Below, one piece after another: positions 16,251-25,764 of a stretch of 56,414 bases of DNA. Position 1 is the first letter of the stretch. Every line of letters starts with the position of its first letter. Position numbers and translations under genes: made by a program. Under the pieces are notes generated by a model. It searched no databases. It saw only the letters and a program-made list of their open reading frames with translations, and had not been told where the DNA came from. Source of the stretch: Ruegeria sp. (GTDB lineage: Bacteria; Pseudomonadota; Alphaproteobacteria; Rhodobacterales; Rhodobacteraceae); the NCBI RefSeq assembly GCF_028066395.1, contig NZ_JALCBM010000012.1, positions 2,872 to 59,285 on the forward strand, written 5' to 3'.

Positions 16251-16982
16251 ATGCCCAGAGACCCTCAGGATACGCAGGCCCTTGGCCCCACACATGTGGC
16301 GATCATCATGGACGGCAATGGCCGCTGGGCGCAGGCGCGGGGGCGGCCCCGGCTGTTTGGCCACCATGCTGGTGCGCGGCGTGTACGCGAGGTGGTTGAA
16401 GCCTGCCCGGGCCTCGGGATCAAATATCTGACCGTCTTTGCGTTTTCGACCGAGAACTGGAAACGCACGCAGGCCGAAGTGGCCGGGTTGATGAGCCTGT
16501 TCCGCCGCTACATCACCAAAGAGGCGCAGACCCTCAAGGAAAACGGCATTCGCGTGCGGTTCATCGGTGACCGGGTGCGGCTGGATTCCAAGCTGACCGA
16601 TCTGATGGACACGCTAGAGCGGGAAACGCAGGACAATGACCTTGTCCACCTGACCGTCGCGCTGAATTACGGCGGTCGGGACGAGGTGGCGCGCGCCACC
16701 AAACGTCTGGCCCGCGATGTGGCCGAAGGCCGTCTGCATCCCGATAATGTGGATGAGGAGACGCTGCCAAAGTATCTGGACACAAGAGTTTTACCCGATC
16801 CCGATCTGGTCATCCGCACCAGTGGCGAGGCGCGGATTTCGAACTTCCTCCTCTGGCAGTCGGCTTATTCGGAATACGAATTCATCGACACCTTGTGGCC
16901 GGATTTCACCGCAGCCGAGCTGGAACGGCTCTGCCGCAGCTTCGGCGCGCGCGAGCGGCGGTTCGGAGCGGTTCCGGCATGA
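16251..16982 (+). CDS. uppS: Undecaprenyl diphosphate synthase
   Basis: Cis-prenyltransferase making C55-PP, the lipid carrier for peptidoglycan and surface polysaccharides. The 243-residue protein carries the diphosphate-binding Asp in VAIIMDGNGRWAQARG (near residue 18), FAFSTENWKR, and the C-terminal RTSGEARISNFLLWQSAY with the substrate-binding Arg and Ser. Peripheral inner-membrane enzyme. It overlaps cdsA by 4 bp (ATGA), so translation of the two is coupled. Confidence 0.96.
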   Translation: MPRDPQDTQALGPTHVAIIMDGNGRWAQARGRPRLFGHHAGARRVREVVEACPGLGIKYLTVFAFSTENWKRTQAEVAGLMSLFRRYITKEAQTLKENGIRVRFIGDRVRLDSKLTDLMDTLERETQDNDLVHLTVALNYGGRDEVARATKRLARDVAEGRLHPDNVDEETLPKYLDTRVLPDPDLVIRTSGEARISNFLLWQSAYSEYEFIDTLWPDFTAAELERLCRSFGARERRFGAVPA

Positions 16983-17761
16983 GCGATGGCCGATGGTCCG
17001 ATCTGACGGCCAGGGTCTTGTCTGCGGCAGTTCTGGTGCTGATCGGCGCGGTTGAGGTCTGGCTGGGCGGGCTGTGGTTCGAAGCGTTCATTGCCGCGGC
17101 CTGTGGTCTGATGACCTGGGAACTGGTGCGCATGGTCGACCCCGACCGGCGCGGTCTGGCGGTGCAACTGGCCATTCTGACCGGCGTGGCCGTTGTTCTC
17201 AGCTTTCACCTGCCGCCGCTTTATAAACTGCCCTTCCTGCTGGCACCGGCATTGGTCGGGGCAGGGCAGATCAGCCGGGATCGGGGCATTTATGCACTGT
17301 TTGCCATCTGGATAGCCGCATCGGGGCTGGGCTTTATCTCGATCCGCGAGAATATGGGCTTTGGCTGGATGGTCTGGTTGATCTCGGTTGTCGTGGTCAC
17401 CGATGTGGCGGGGTATTTTGTCGGCAAAGCCTTTGGCGGGCCGAAATTCTGGCCTCGGGTCAGTCCCAAGAAAACGTGGTCCGGTACGGCCGGGGGATGG
17501 GTGGCCGCCGCCGTGGTGGGCGCTATCTTTGCGGCCTATACCGGGTTTGGGGTGCTGTTCGTCATGATCTCGGTCCTGGCGTCCATGGCCAGTCAGGCGG
17601 GGGATATCGTCGAAAGTGCCACCAAGCGGCGGTTCGGGGTCAAGGACAGTTCGAACCTGATTCCCGGTCATGGCGGGTTTCTGGACCGGTTTGATGGAAT
17701 GATGGGGGCCGCGCTGTTCGTTTTGCTGGCGGGGCTGATTTACGCACCCGGGGGGATGTGA
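16979..17761 (+). CDS. cdsA: Phosphatidate cytidylyltransferase
   Basis: Makes CDP-diacylglycerol, the precursor of all phospholipid head-group synthesis. 260 residues with about seven membrane helices. The family signature is complete: SATKRRFGVKDSSNLIPGHG followed by GFLDRFDGMMG (residues 211-243), and SPKKTWSGTAGGWV lies before it. The start is taken at the ATG overlapping the uppS stop; a longer reading back to 16895 lies inside uppS. Its own stop overlaps the dxr start in TGATG. Confidence 0.95.
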   Translation: MSDGRWSDLTARVLSAAVLVLIGAVEVWLGGLWFEAFIAAACGLMTWELVRMVDPDRRGLAVQLAILTGVAVVLSFHLPPLYKLPFLLAPALVGAGQISRDRGIYALFAIWIAASGLGFISIRENMGFGWMVWLISVVVVTDVAGYFVGKAFGGPKFWPRVSPKKTWSGTAGGWVAAAVVGAIFAAYTGFGVLFVMISVLASMASQAGDIVESATKRRFGVKDSSNLIPGHGGFLDRFDGMMGAALFVLLAGLIYAPGGM

Positions 17762-18933
17762 TGCGTAAAGTATCGATCTTTGGCGCAACCGGGTCGATCG
17801 GGCAGAACACGATCGACCTGATCGCGCGCGACCCGTCAGCCTATGATGTGGTTGCCCTGACCGGAGGGGCCAATATCGCGCAGCTGGCGCAGGATGCGCA
17901 GCGTCTGGGCGCGGATTTGGCGGTGACCGCCTATGACAACCGTTTGGACGATCTGCGCCGCGCCCTGTCTGGCACCGGGATCGAGGCCGCAGCCGGGCAG
18001 GCGGCCCTGACCGAGGCCGCAGCGCGTCCGGCGGATTGGGTGATGTCGGCCATTGTCGGCGCGGCTGGTCTGGCCCCGGGCATTGCTGCGCTGGAACAGG
18101 GTGCGACGCTGGCTTTGGCCAACAAGGAAACGCTGGTGTGTGCCGGGCCTTTGGTGCTGGACACCGCGCGCAAACATAACGCGCGCCTGCTGCCGGTGGA
18201 CAGCGAGCATTCAGCCGTGTTTCAGGCGCTGGTGGGCGAGGATATCGCCGCGGTCGAACGTATTATCATCACCGCCAGCGGCGGCGCGTTCCGCGACTGG
18301 CCGCTGAGTGATTTGGCGAATGCCACGGTTGAACAGGCGTCCAGCCATCCGAACTGGGCCATGGGACAACGGATCACCATCGACAGTGCGTCGATGTTCA
18401 ACAAGGCACTGGAAGTTATCGAAACAAAAGAGTTCTTCGGCATCCATCCCGACCGGATCGAGGTGCTGGTGCATCCCGAATCCATCGTTCATGCGCTGGT
18501 CGGGTTCCGCGATGGCGCGGTGCTCAGCCATCTGGGCGCGCCGGATATGCGCCACGCCATCGGCTATGCGCTGCACTGGCCCGAACGGCAGGAGCTGCCG
18601 GTGCCGCGTCTGGACCTTGCCGGGTTGGGACAGCTGAACTTCACCGCCCCGGACGAGGCGCGATATCCGGCGCTGCGTCTGGCGCGTGAGGTGATGGCGC
18701 GGGGCGGGCTGGCCGGTGCCGTTTTCAACGCCGCCAAGGAACGCGCACTGGATCATTTCATCGCCCGTCGCGTGGGCTTTCTGGACATGGCCGATATGGT
18801 GGCTGCGGTTCTTGACCGGTTTGACGCCACAGACAGCCTTATTGATGCCGCTTTGACCCTTGATAACGTGCAGCAAACGGACCATCTGGCACGTAAGTGG
18901 GTGGATGAAGCCGTACTAGAACGAGCAGGATAA
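17761..18933 (+). CDS. dxr: 1-deoxy-D-xylulose 5-phosphate reductoisomerase
   Basis: Second step of the non-mevalonate isoprenoid pathway: DXP to MEP with NADPH, supplying precursors to uppS upstream. 390 residues. NADPH loop SIFGATGSIGQNTIDL at residue 5; metal and substrate segments LLPVDSEHSAVFQAL, ASGGAFRDWPL and TIDSASMFNKALEVIE, then HPESIVHALV. ATG 17761 is preferred over the in-frame GTG at 17758, giving a one-base overlap with cdsA. Cytoplasmic. Confidence 0.96.
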   Translation: MRKVSIFGATGSIGQNTIDLIARDPSAYDVVALTGGANIAQLAQDAQRLGADLAVTAYDNRLDDLRRALSGTGIEAAAGQAALTEAAARPADWVMSAIVGAAGLAPGIAALEQGATLALANKETLVCAGPLVLDTARKHNARLLPVDSEHSAVFQALVGEDIAAVERIIITASGGAFRDWPLSDLANATVEQASSHPNWAMGQRITIDSASMFNKALEVIETKEFFGIHPDRIEVLVHPESIVHALVGFRDGAVLSHLGAPDMRHAIGYALHWPERQELPVPRLDLAGLGQLNFTAPDEARYPALRLAREVMARGGLAGAVFNAAKERALDHFIARRVGFLDMADMVAAVLDRFDATDSLIDAALTLDNVQQTDHLARKWVDEAVLERAG

Positions 18934-18938
18934 GACTT

Positions 18939-20291
18939 TTGGACATATTCTCTTTGATCCCCCAATTCGGCGGCGTGCTGTATACCGTACTGGCCTTTGT
19001 CGTGGCTTTGTCCGTTATCGTCGCGGTGCATGAATATGGCCATTACATCGTTGGCCGCTGGTCCGGCATCCATGCCGAGGTATTCTCGATCGGGTTCGGC
19101 CCGGTGTTGTGGAGCCGCATGGACAAGCGCGGCACCCGCTGGCAGGTCGCGCTGTTGCCCTTGGGCGGTTACGTCAAGTTTCTTGGCGATTCCAATGCCG
19201 CGTCCGGCAAGGACGAAGCGGCGATGGAAGAGATCACCGAACAAAGCCCCGAAGAGCTGCGGCGCACCATGCATGGCGCGCCACTCTGGGCGCGGGCGGC
19301 CACCGTTGCGGCCGGGCCGGTGTTCAACTTTGTCATGTCCATTCTGGTTTTCGGCCTGATCCTGTGGTCTCAGGGTGTCTCGCGCGAGCCGCTGACCGTC
19401 GGCGCGCTGCACCCGCTGCCCGGTACGGTGCAGGGGTTGCAGGACGGGGATGAGATCGTCGCCATTGCCGGCATCACCACGCCGGATTTCGACGATCAGC
19501 GCACTTGGGGCCAGTTCACTGATGAACTGCCACTGCAGCCGGTTCTGGATTACACCGTCAATCGTGATGGTGAGACGCTGGACGTCGAAGCCCCGTGGCC
19601 GTTTCCACCGCTGATTCAGCAGGTTGCCCCGCGCAGCGCCGCGATGGATATCCAGTTGCAATCGGGGGATGTGATCACCGCCGTGGATGGTGAACCGATC
19701 TTTGCCTTTGAGCAGTTGAAGTCCCGGGTCGAGGCCTCGGACGGGCGGCCTTTGCTGTTGAATGTCTGGCGTGACGGGGCCGAACTGGAATTTGCACTGG
19801 CCCCGCGCCGCACCGATGAGCCGCGCGCAGATGGCGGTTTCGTCACCCATTGGCGCATCGGCATCGTCGGCGGCATGATGCTGGAGCCTGAAACGGTTCC
19901 GGCGGGGCTGTGGTCTTCGCTGTCCGGCGGGGTCAATCAGACGATCCGCATCATCGACGGGTCGCTGTCGGGGATCTGGCATATGATCACCGGCGCGATC
20001 AGCACCTGCAATATCTCGGGGCCCATCGGCATTGCCGAAACATCCGGTGCGATGGCCAGCCAGGGGGCCGAGAATTTCATCTTTTTCATCGCGGTTCTGT
20101 CCACCGCCGTGGGTCTGCTGAACCTGTTCCCGATCCCGGCGCTGGATGGGGGGCATCTGGTGTTCTACGCCTATGAGGCCGTGGCCGGAAAGCCGCCCAG
20201 CGACAAAGCGCTGCGGGTGCTGATGGGAATCGGCATCACGATGATCCTGTCGCTGATGGTGTTTTCGGTCAGCAACGATCTGTTCTGCTGA
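18939..20291 (+). CDS. rseP: Site-2 protease RseP (M50 family)
   Basis: Intramembrane zinc protease that cuts transmembrane segments in envelope stress signalling. 450 residues: the first helix contains the HEYGH zinc motif (near residue 28); a C-terminal helix has NLFPIPALDGGHL with the third ligand Asp (near residue 398). Between them lie two PDZ-like domains (VGALHPLPGTVQGLQDGDEI; MDIQLQSGDVITAVDGEPIF). The start is TTG at 18939 with AGGA nine bases upstream; I see no ATG nearby that keeps the first helix whole. It follows dxr by 5 bp. Confidence 0.95.
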   Translation: MDIFSLIPQFGGVLYTVLAFVVALSVIVAVHEYGHYIVGRWSGIHAEVFSIGFGPVLWSRMDKRGTRWQVALLPLGGYVKFLGDSNAASGKDEAAMEEITEQSPEELRRTMHGAPLWARAATVAAGPVFNFVMSILVFGLILWSQGVSREPLTVGALHPLPGTVQGLQDGDEIVAIAGITTPDFDDQRTWGQFTDELPLQPVLDYTVNRDGETLDVEAPWPFPPLIQQVAPRSAAMDIQLQSGDVITAVDGEPIFAFEQLKSRVEASDGRPLLLNVWRDGAELEFALAPRRTDEPRADGGFVTHWRIGIVGGMMLEPETVPAGLWSSLSGGVNQTIRIIDGSLSGIWHMITGAISTCNISGPIGIAETSGAMASQGAENFIFFIAVLSTAVGLLNLFPIPALDGGHLVFYAYEAVAGKPPSDKALRVLMGIGITMILSLMVFSVSNDLFC

Positions 20292-20296
20292 AAGTA

Positions 20297-20337
20297 GCCC
20301 TTTGCGACCCCCTTGATGGAAGATTTTCGCAAAGGGC
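20297..20337. other. Long inverted repeat after rseP
   Basis: Perfect 11-bp arms GCCCTTTGCGA (20297-20307) and TCGCAAAGGGC (20327-20337) around a 19-base loop, starting 6 bp after the rseP stop. No T run follows, so a simple intrinsic terminator is unlikely; an RNA-stability hairpin or processing site is possible. Confidence 0.55.
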
Positions 20338-20428
20338 AATAAGGCATCAGCGGCACGGTTCCGACGCAAAATCGCCTTAATTGACGGTTACAATCCGGGG
20401 TTGAGATACATCAACGGATACCGTCGAC

Positions 20429-20557
20429 ATGACCAAGGCGCTGCAAAAATCCTATCAGAGTTTCAGTTACCTGTTCATGCTGAACTGGGACACGCTGCTC
20501 AGCTTTGGCGTGACCGCATTGGCGCTGGCCGCCGGTGCCTATTTCGTCGGCCTGTGA
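20429..20557 (+). CDS. Small single-pass membrane protein (42 aa)
   Basis: Unrecognised. The peptide begins MTKALQKSYQSFSYLFMLNW and its second half is one hydrophobic helix ending AAGAYFVGL. Codon choice (CTG, GCC, GGC) matches the neighbouring genes. No strong ribosome site precedes the ATG. A possible own promoter, TTGACG at 20381 with GATACA at 20405, lies just upstream. It sits alone between rseP and bamA, after a hairpin. It could be a real small protein or a chance frame in a 394-bp gap. Confidence 0.45.
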   Translation: MTKALQKSYQSFSYLFMLNWDTLLSFGVTALALAAGAYFVGL

Positions 20558-20619
20558 TTCTTCCACATATTCCCGAAATTGAGCGCGAATTTTAAAGCGC
20601 ATCTGTGCCGTTTGGTCTT

Positions 20620-20648
20620 TTGACAAGACGGGCCAGACCCGCTACTCA
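20620..20648 (+). promoter_or_regulatory. Candidate bamA promoter
   Basis: Consensus -35 TTGACA (20620-20625), 17-base spacer, weak -10 TACTCA (20643-20648), 38 bp before the bamA ATG. It would let the outer-membrane and lipid A genes be transcribed independently of the frr end of the operon. Confidence 0.5.
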
Positions 20649-20685
20649 GCAGCTAAAGTCTGAAAAATCTGGGTAGAGAAAAAAC

Positions 20686-23046
20686 ATGGCAGTGAGCAGA
20701 GGCACGGGCACATCCTGCGGCTTGATCCGGTCGCAAGGCAAGATTTTGTGGCAGACACTAGCGGTTCTTTTCCTCTTTGCTGCCTTGAGTTTAACGGCTT
20801 TGCCGGGCGCCGCGCAGGCGCAGACTTTCACGATCACCAACTTCGAAGTTGAAGGCAACCGGCGCATCGAGACCTCGACCATCATCGCGCGGACGGGAAT
20901 CGAACCGGGCCAAACGGTCAGCGCAGGCCAGTTGAATGACGCCTTTCAGCGTTTGCTTGACAGTGGCGTTTTTGAGACAGTCGAACTGACACCGCGCGGC
21001 AGCACGCTGGTCATCGAAGTGCAGGAATACCCGACGATCAACCAGATCAGCATCGAAGGGAATCGCCGGGTCAAGGATGATGTGCTGCTGGATGTGATCT
21101 CGTCCGAGACACGGCGCGTGTTCATCCCGCAGGTTGCCGAAGCCGATGCCGACCTGATTGCTCAGGTCTATTCGTCACAGGGCCGTATCTCGGCCACGGT
21201 CATTCCGCGCATCATCCGCCGCAGCGACAACCGCGTCGATCTGGTTTTTGAGGTCGCCGAAGGCACCACGATCGAGATCGAACGGGTCAGCTTTGTCGGC
21301 AACCGCGCCTATTCCGACCGTCGTCTGCGTCGGGTGCTGGAAACCAAACAGGCCAACTTCCTGCGGACTTTTATTCGGGGCGACACGTTCATCGCCGACC
21401 GGATCGAGTTCGACAAACAGGTGCTGCGCGATTTCTACCTGTCGCGTGGATATGCCGATTTCCGCGTCAACAGCAGCAATGTGGAACTGACGCAGGAGCG
21501 TGACGCGTTCTTCCTGGTCATCAACGTCACCGAGGGGCAGCAGTTCCGGTTTGGCAATATCTCGACCGTCAGCGAAATACCCGGTGTGGATGCGGCAGCC
21601 TATCAGGATGCGCTGAAGCTGAAGCCCGGTGTGGTCTATTCACCCACGCTGATCGAAAACTCGATTGCCCGGCAGGAACGGCTGGGCCTGAAACAGGGCG
21701 TCGATTTCCTGCGGGTCGAGCCGCGCGTCACCCGCAATGATCGCGATTTGACGCTGGACGTGCAGTTCGTGCTGACCAAGGGTCCGCGCATCTTCGTGGA
21801 ACGCATCGATATCGAGGGCAACACCACCACGCTGGATCAGGTGATCCGTCGTCAGTTCGACACGGTCGAGGGTGACCCGTTCAACCCGCGCGAAATCCGT
21901 CAGAGCGCGGAACGCATCCGGGCGCTTGGCTTCTTTGCCGTGGCCGATGTGGAAACCCGCGAAGGGTCGACCCCCAGCCAGGTCATCGTGGACGTGGATG
22001 TCGAGGAACAGCCGACCGGCTCGCTCAGCCTGGGCGGTAGCTTCTCGGCCTCGGATGGTTTCGGGATTGCCATTGGTCTGAACGAGGCCAACTTCCTAGG
22101 TCGGGGTCAGAATCTGGGTATTACCCTGTCGACCGCACAGGATTCCGAGCAATATGTGGTGAACTTCACCGAACCCTACCTTCTGGGCCGCAAGCTGCGC
22201 TTTGATCTGGGGCTTGGTCTGGCGACAACCAACTCCAGCTTTGCCAGCTTTGACACCAAAAGCGTCTTCTTCAACCCGCAGCTGAGTTATGCGATCGGAG
22301 AGCTGTCGTCTCTGCGCCTGCGCTATGGCTGGAACAGCAGTGAGATGACACAGCAAAGCGGTCAGACAAATGGTGCGGTGATCGCGTCCGAGATTGCGCA
22401 GGGCGAACGGGTCGCCAGTTCGATCGGTCTGTCCTATGTCTATGACAGCCGTTTGGGTGGTCTGAACCCCAATGCCGGTGTTCTGTTTGAGGCGAATGTC
22501 GATTTTGCCGGTGTTGGTGGCGACAGCGAATACATCAAGACCACTGCACGCGCCATCGCCCAGCAACGGGTGCTGAACGAAGAGGTTGTTCTGCGCGCCA
22601 CTCTGGAACTGGGTGCGTTGAACTGGACCGGCAGCGATTTCAGCCGCACGCTGGACCGTTTCGTGCTGGGTCCGAACGTGTTCCGCGGGTTCGAGCCTGC
22701 GGGTCTTGGCCCCCGCGACCTGTCGAACGGTCAGGATGACGCCATCGGTGGTAACTACTACTGGGTGGCCCGGTTCGAATCCGATTTCCCGCTGGGCTTG
22801 CCCGAGGAGCTGGGGCTGCGTGGTGGTGTCTTCTATGACGTGGGCAACCTTTACAACATCGACAACGTGAACACCGCAGGGGCCAATATCGTCGGTGCCA
22901 ACGGGGCGCTCCGCCATGTTGTTGGCCTGTCGGTCCTGTGGGACACGCCTTTTGGTCCGCTGCGGTTCAACTTCTCGAAAGCCCTGAAAAAGGAAAGCTT
23001 CGACAAGGAACAGAACTTTGACCTGACCATTCAGGCCCGGTTCTGA
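20686..23046 (+). CDS. bamA: Outer membrane protein assembly factor BamA
   Basis: Core of the BAM complex, inserting beta-barrel proteins into the outer membrane. 786 residues: a long basic n-region and signal peptide (cleavage after AAQA near residue 45), then five POTRA repeats starting FTITNFEVEGNRRIETSTII, each with a G-N-turn such as ISIEGNRRVKDDV, VSFVGNRAYSD and IDIEGNTTTLDQVIRRQF, then a 16-strand barrel (from about residue 440) with VFRGFEPAGLGPRD in the L6 region and a C-terminal aromatic signal ending in Phe (LTIQARF). skp follows after 7 bp. Confidence 0.96.
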   Translation: MAVSRGTGTSCGLIRSQGKILWQTLAVLFLFAALSLTALPGAAQAQTFTITNFEVEGNRRIETSTIIARTGIEPGQTVSAGQLNDAFQRLLDSGVFETVELTPRGSTLVIEVQEYPTINQISIEGNRRVKDDVLLDVISSETRRVFIPQVAEADADLIAQVYSSQGRISATVIPRIIRRSDNRVDLVFEVAEGTTIEIERVSFVGNRAYSDRRLRRVLETKQANFLRTFIRGDTFIADRIEFDKQVLRDFYLSRGYADFRVNSSNVELTQERDAFFLVINVTEGQQFRFGNISTVSEIPGVDAAAYQDALKLKPGVVYSPTLIENSIARQERLGLKQGVDFLRVEPRVTRNDRDLTLDVQFVLTKGPRIFVERIDIEGNTTTLDQVIRRQFDTVEGDPFNPREIRQSAERIRALGFFAVADVETREGSTPSQVIVDVDVEEQPTGSLSLGGSFSASDGFGIAIGLNEANFLGRGQNLGITLSTAQDSEQYVVNFTEPYLLGRKLRFDLGLGLATTNSSFASFDTKSVFFNPQLSYAIGELSSLRLRYGWNSSEMTQQSGQTNGAVIASEIAQGERVASSIGLSYVYDSRLGGLNPNAGVLFEANVDFAGVGGDSEYIKTTARAIAQQRVLNEEVVLRATLELGALNWTGSDFSRTLDRFVLGPNVFRGFEPAGLGPRDLSNGQDDAIGGNYYWVARFESDFPLGLPEELGLRGGVFYDVGNLYNIDNVNTAGANIVGANGALRHVVGLSVLWDTPFGPLRFNFSKALKKESFDKEQNFDLTIQARF

Positions 23047-23053
23047 GGTCTGA

Positions 23054-23635
23054 ATGATCGGTGGATTGATGAACAGAATGCAGGGCCCGATCCGGGCCCT
23101 GTGTGTTTTCCTGACCCTCGGTTTGGCAACAGCCGAGGCGCAGCAACTGGGCGTGCCGCAAACGGGCGTCCTGACCATCTCGGGTGAGCGGCTGTTCTCC
23201 GGCTCGGCCTATGGCCAGCGCGTGTTTCGCGAGATTGAGGCCGAAAGCACAATTCTGGCGCAGGAAAACGAACGCATCGTCTCCGCGCTCAGCAAAGAGG
23301 AAAAGGACCTGACAGAACAGCGCGCCGAACTGACACCCGAGGAATTCCGCCCTCTGGCCGAAGCGTTCGACGACAAGGTCCAATCCCACCGCGAAAGCCA
23401 GCGCGCCAAGCTGGAGGTTCTGGCCCGACGCAGCGAAGAGGCGCGCGTCATCTTTATCGAAATGGCCCAGCCCGTGCTGATCGAACTGATGCGCGAAACC
23501 GGGGCCTCAATGATCATCGAACGCTCCAGCGTGTTTCTCAGTTCGGACGCGTCGGATATCACCGATGCGGCCATCGCCCGGATCGATGCGGTTATCGGCG
23601 ACGGTCTGGCGCTGGAAGAGGGGCGGGAAGAATAG
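23054..23635 (+). CDS. OmpH/Skp-family periplasmic chaperone
   Basis: Holds unfolded outer-membrane proteins in the periplasm on their way to BamA, encoded just upstream. 193 residues: signal peptide (cleavage after AEA near residue 28), a short strand segment VLTISGERLFSGSAYGQRV, then a long charged coiled coil (residues 55-130), then a return strand MIIERSSVFLSSDASDITDA. That is the Skp jellyfish layout. ATG 23054 has GAGG five bases upstream; ATG 23069 and 23078 are possible alternatives. Confidence 0.88.
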   Translation: MIGGLMNRMQGPIRALCVFLTLGLATAEAQQLGVPQTGVLTISGERLFSGSAYGQRVFREIEAESTILAQENERIVSALSKEEKDLTEQRAELTPEEFRPLAEAFDDKVQSHRESQRAKLEVLARRSEEARVIFIEMAQPVLIELMRETGASMIIERSSVFLSSDASDITDAAIARIDAVIGDGLALEEGREE

Positions 23636-23709
23636 CATTGCTTGCCCTTGAGGGCCGGTATTGTTAACCACGCGGAACGACGAACAATCAAACACGGGAC
23701 ATCTGCACC

Positions 23710-24183
23710 ATGACCACGGAAACCAAGAGTGCCGACATTCAGCTGATTCAGCGCATTCTGCCCCATCGCTATCCGTTTCTTCTGGTCGACAAGGTAGTGG
23801 ATATCGACGGCTATCAATCCGCCGTGGGTATCAAGAATGTCACCATGAACGAACCGCATTTCCAGGGCCATTTCCCCGGAACCCCGATCATGCCCGGCGT
23901 CACGATTGTCGAGGCGATGGCCCAGACCGCAGGCGTCATGCTGGGCGTGGGCATGGATGTGATCGACAGCGAACTGCTGATCTATTTCATGAACATCGAC
24001 AAATGCAAATTCCGCCGCAAGGTCATCCCCGGCGACGTCCTTCAGATGCATGTGGAAACCGTGCGCGGCAAGAAGGGTGGCAAGATCTTCAAATTCAGCG
24101 GCCGCGCCACGGTTGATGGTGAGGTCGCAGCCGAGGCCGAGTTCTCGGCCTATGTCGACTGGGACATGGAAAAAACGACATGA
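23710..24183 (+). CDS. fabZ: 3-hydroxyacyl-ACP dehydratase FabZ
   Basis: Dehydrates beta-hydroxyacyl-ACP in fatty acid elongation and balances substrate use with LpxA. 157 residues, one hotdog domain: [17 protein letters not shown] at the start, the catalytic His in [15 protein letters not shown] (near residue 55), and the catalytic Glu in [10 protein letters not shown]. lpxD, which commonly sits before fabZ, is absent from the 74-bp gap. It overlaps lpxA by 4 bp. Confidence 0.97.
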   Translation: MTTETKSADIQLIQRILPHRYPFLLVDKVVDIDGYQSAVGIKNVTMNEPHFQGHFPGTPIMPGVTIVEAMAQTAGVMLGVGMDVIDSELLIYFMNIDKCKFRRKVIPGDVLQMHVETVRGKKGGKIFKFSGRATVDGEVAAEAEFSAYVDWDMEKTT

Positions 24184-24965
24184 GCGGCATCCACCCCAGC
24201 GCCATTATCGAAGACGGGGCCCAGATCGGGCAGGGCTGTACCATCGGGCCGTTTTGCTATGTCGGCCCGCAGGTCCGTCTGGACGACCGGGTCGAGCTGA
24301 AATCGCATGTGGTGGTCACCGGCGATACCTGGATCGGCGAAGACAGCGTGATCTTCAATTTCTCGGTCATCGGTGAGATTCCACAGGACCTGAAATTCGG
24401 GGGCGAGAACACCCGGCTGGAGATCGGCAAGCGCAACCGCATTCGCGAGCATGTGACCGTGAACACCGGCACCGAGGGCGGTGGCGGGGTGACTCGGATT
24501 GGTGACGATTGCCTGCTGATGGCCGGGGTCCACGTGGCGCATGATGTACAGATCGGCAACCGGGTGATCATGGTCAACCATGCCGGTGCGGCGGGTCATT
24601 GCATTGTCGAGGATGACGTGATCGTCGGCGGTATCTCGGGCCTGCATCAATGGGTGCGGGTCGGGCAGGGCGCCATCATCGGCGCACTGACCATGGTGGC
24701 CAAGGACGTGATTCCCTACGGTCTGGTTCAGGCCCCGCGCGGAGAGCTGGACGGGTTGAACCTCGTCGGCCTCAAGCGGCGCGGTGTGGCGCGTGAGGAT
24801 ATCTCGGCCCTGCGCGCGGCCTTCCGTGAGCTTTCTGATGGTGATGGCACCTTCATGGACCGTGCCAAGCGCGTGGGTGAGGATGCCAACAGCGAATATG
24901 TCCGCCGCATCGTCGATTTTGTGACCGGCGAGACGGACCGATCTTTCCTGACACCGGGGAAGTAG
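24180..24965 (+). CDS. lpxA: UDP-N-acetylglucosamine acyltransferase
   Basis: First committed step of lipid A synthesis: transfers a 3-hydroxyacyl chain from ACP to UDP-GlcNAc. 261 residues: left-handed beta helix of hexapeptide repeats ([20 protein letters not shown] onward), the catalytic His in [15 protein letters not shown] (near residue 122), then a C-terminal helical domain starting [20 protein letters not shown]. Cytoplasmic trimer. lpxI follows 4 bp later. Confidence 0.97.
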   Translation: MSGIHPSAIIEDGAQIGQGCTIGPFCYVGPQVRLDDRVELKSHVVVTGDTWIGEDSVIFNFSVIGEIPQDLKFGGENTRLEIGKRNRIREHVTVNTGTEGGGGVTRIGDDCLLMAGVHVAHDVQIGNRVIMVNHAGAAGHCIVEDDVIVGGISGLHQWVRVGQGAIIGALTMVAKDVIPYGLVQAPRGELDGLNLVGLKRRGVAREDISALRAAFRELSDGDGTFMDRAKRVGEDANSEYVRRIVDFVTGETDRSFLTPGK

Positions 24966-24969
24966 CCCG

Positions 24970-25764
24970 ATGCTGGCACTGATTGCAGGAACGGGCGTTT
25001 TGCCGGATCAGGTCGTGGCGGCATTGCCCGAACGGCCCCTGATTTGCGCGATGGAGGGGTTTGAGCCCGATACCCTGACCCCCGATTTGACCTTCCCGCT
25101 GGAACAGCTGGGCAGCTTCATTGCCGAGCTGAAAGCGCGCGGCGTCACTCAGTTATGCATGGCGGGCGCGGTGCGTCGGCCCAAGGTTGATCCGGCGCGG
25201 ATTGATGCGGCGACAATGCCTCTGGTTCCGATCCTGCAACAAGCGATCATGTCCGGTGACGATGGTGCCTTGCGCGCCGTGATCGGTATTTTCGAAGACG
25301 CCGGTCTGACCGTCCGCGCCGCGCATGAGATTGCACCGGACCTGCTGCCGCCGCTGGGTTGCCTGACCGAGGCGCAACCCTCGGAGGCTGATCTGGGTGA
25401 TGCCGACCGCGCCGCAGGTATCTTGCGCGCCATGGGCGTTGCCGATATCGGGCAGGCTTGCGTGGTGCTGAAAGGGCAGGCTCTGGCGGTTGAGAGCATT
25501 TTTGGCACCGCCTGGATGCTGCAATCCCTGACCCAGCGCCCCGATGCCGGTGGCGGCGTGTTGTTCAAAGGCCCCAAACCCGATCAGGACCGGCGCGCGG
25601 ACCTGCCTGCCATTGGCCCCGATACCGTTTCCGCCGCCGTGGCCGCGGGCCTGTCGGGGATCGTGATCGAAAAGGGCGGCGTGCTGGTTCTGCATCGCGA
25701 CAAGGTCTTCGCCGAATGCAACCGTCTGGGCCTGTTCCTGACCGTGCGCGAGCGGGCCGTCTGA
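24970..25764 (+). CDS. lpxI: UDP-2,3-diacylglucosamine pyrophosphatase LpxI
   Basis: Hydrolyses UDP-2,3-diacylglucosamine to lipid X in bacteria that lack LpxH. 264 residues of the DUF1009 family: LALIAGTGVLPDQVVAAL at the start, MAGAVRRPKVDPARID near residue 60, GDDGALRAVIGIFEDAGLTV, and the C-terminal VSAAVAAGLSGIVIEKGGVL. Its position between lpxA and lpxB supports the call. Its TGA shares a base with the lpxB ATG. Confidence 0.93.
   Translation: MLALIAGTGVLPDQVVAALPERPLICAMEGFEPDTLTPDLTFPLEQLGSFIAELKARGVTQLCMAGAVRRPKVDPARIDAATMPLVPILQQAIMSGDDGALRAVIGIFEDAGLTVRAAHEIAPDLLPPLGCLTEAQPSEADLGDADRAAGILRAMGVADIGQACVVLKGQALAVESIFGTAWMLQSLTQRPDAGGGVLFKGPKPDQDRRADLPAIGPDTVSAAVAAGLSGIVIEKGGVLVLHRDKVFAECNRLGLFLTVRERAV

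Noticed and set aside
16865-17788. 307-codon minus-strand open frame
   Set aside because: Antisense to cdsA, whose catalytic signature is intact on the plus strand.
18753-20369. 538-codon minus-strand open frame
   Set aside because: Antisense to rseP and the end of dxr; His/Arg/Gln-rich with no recognisable motif.
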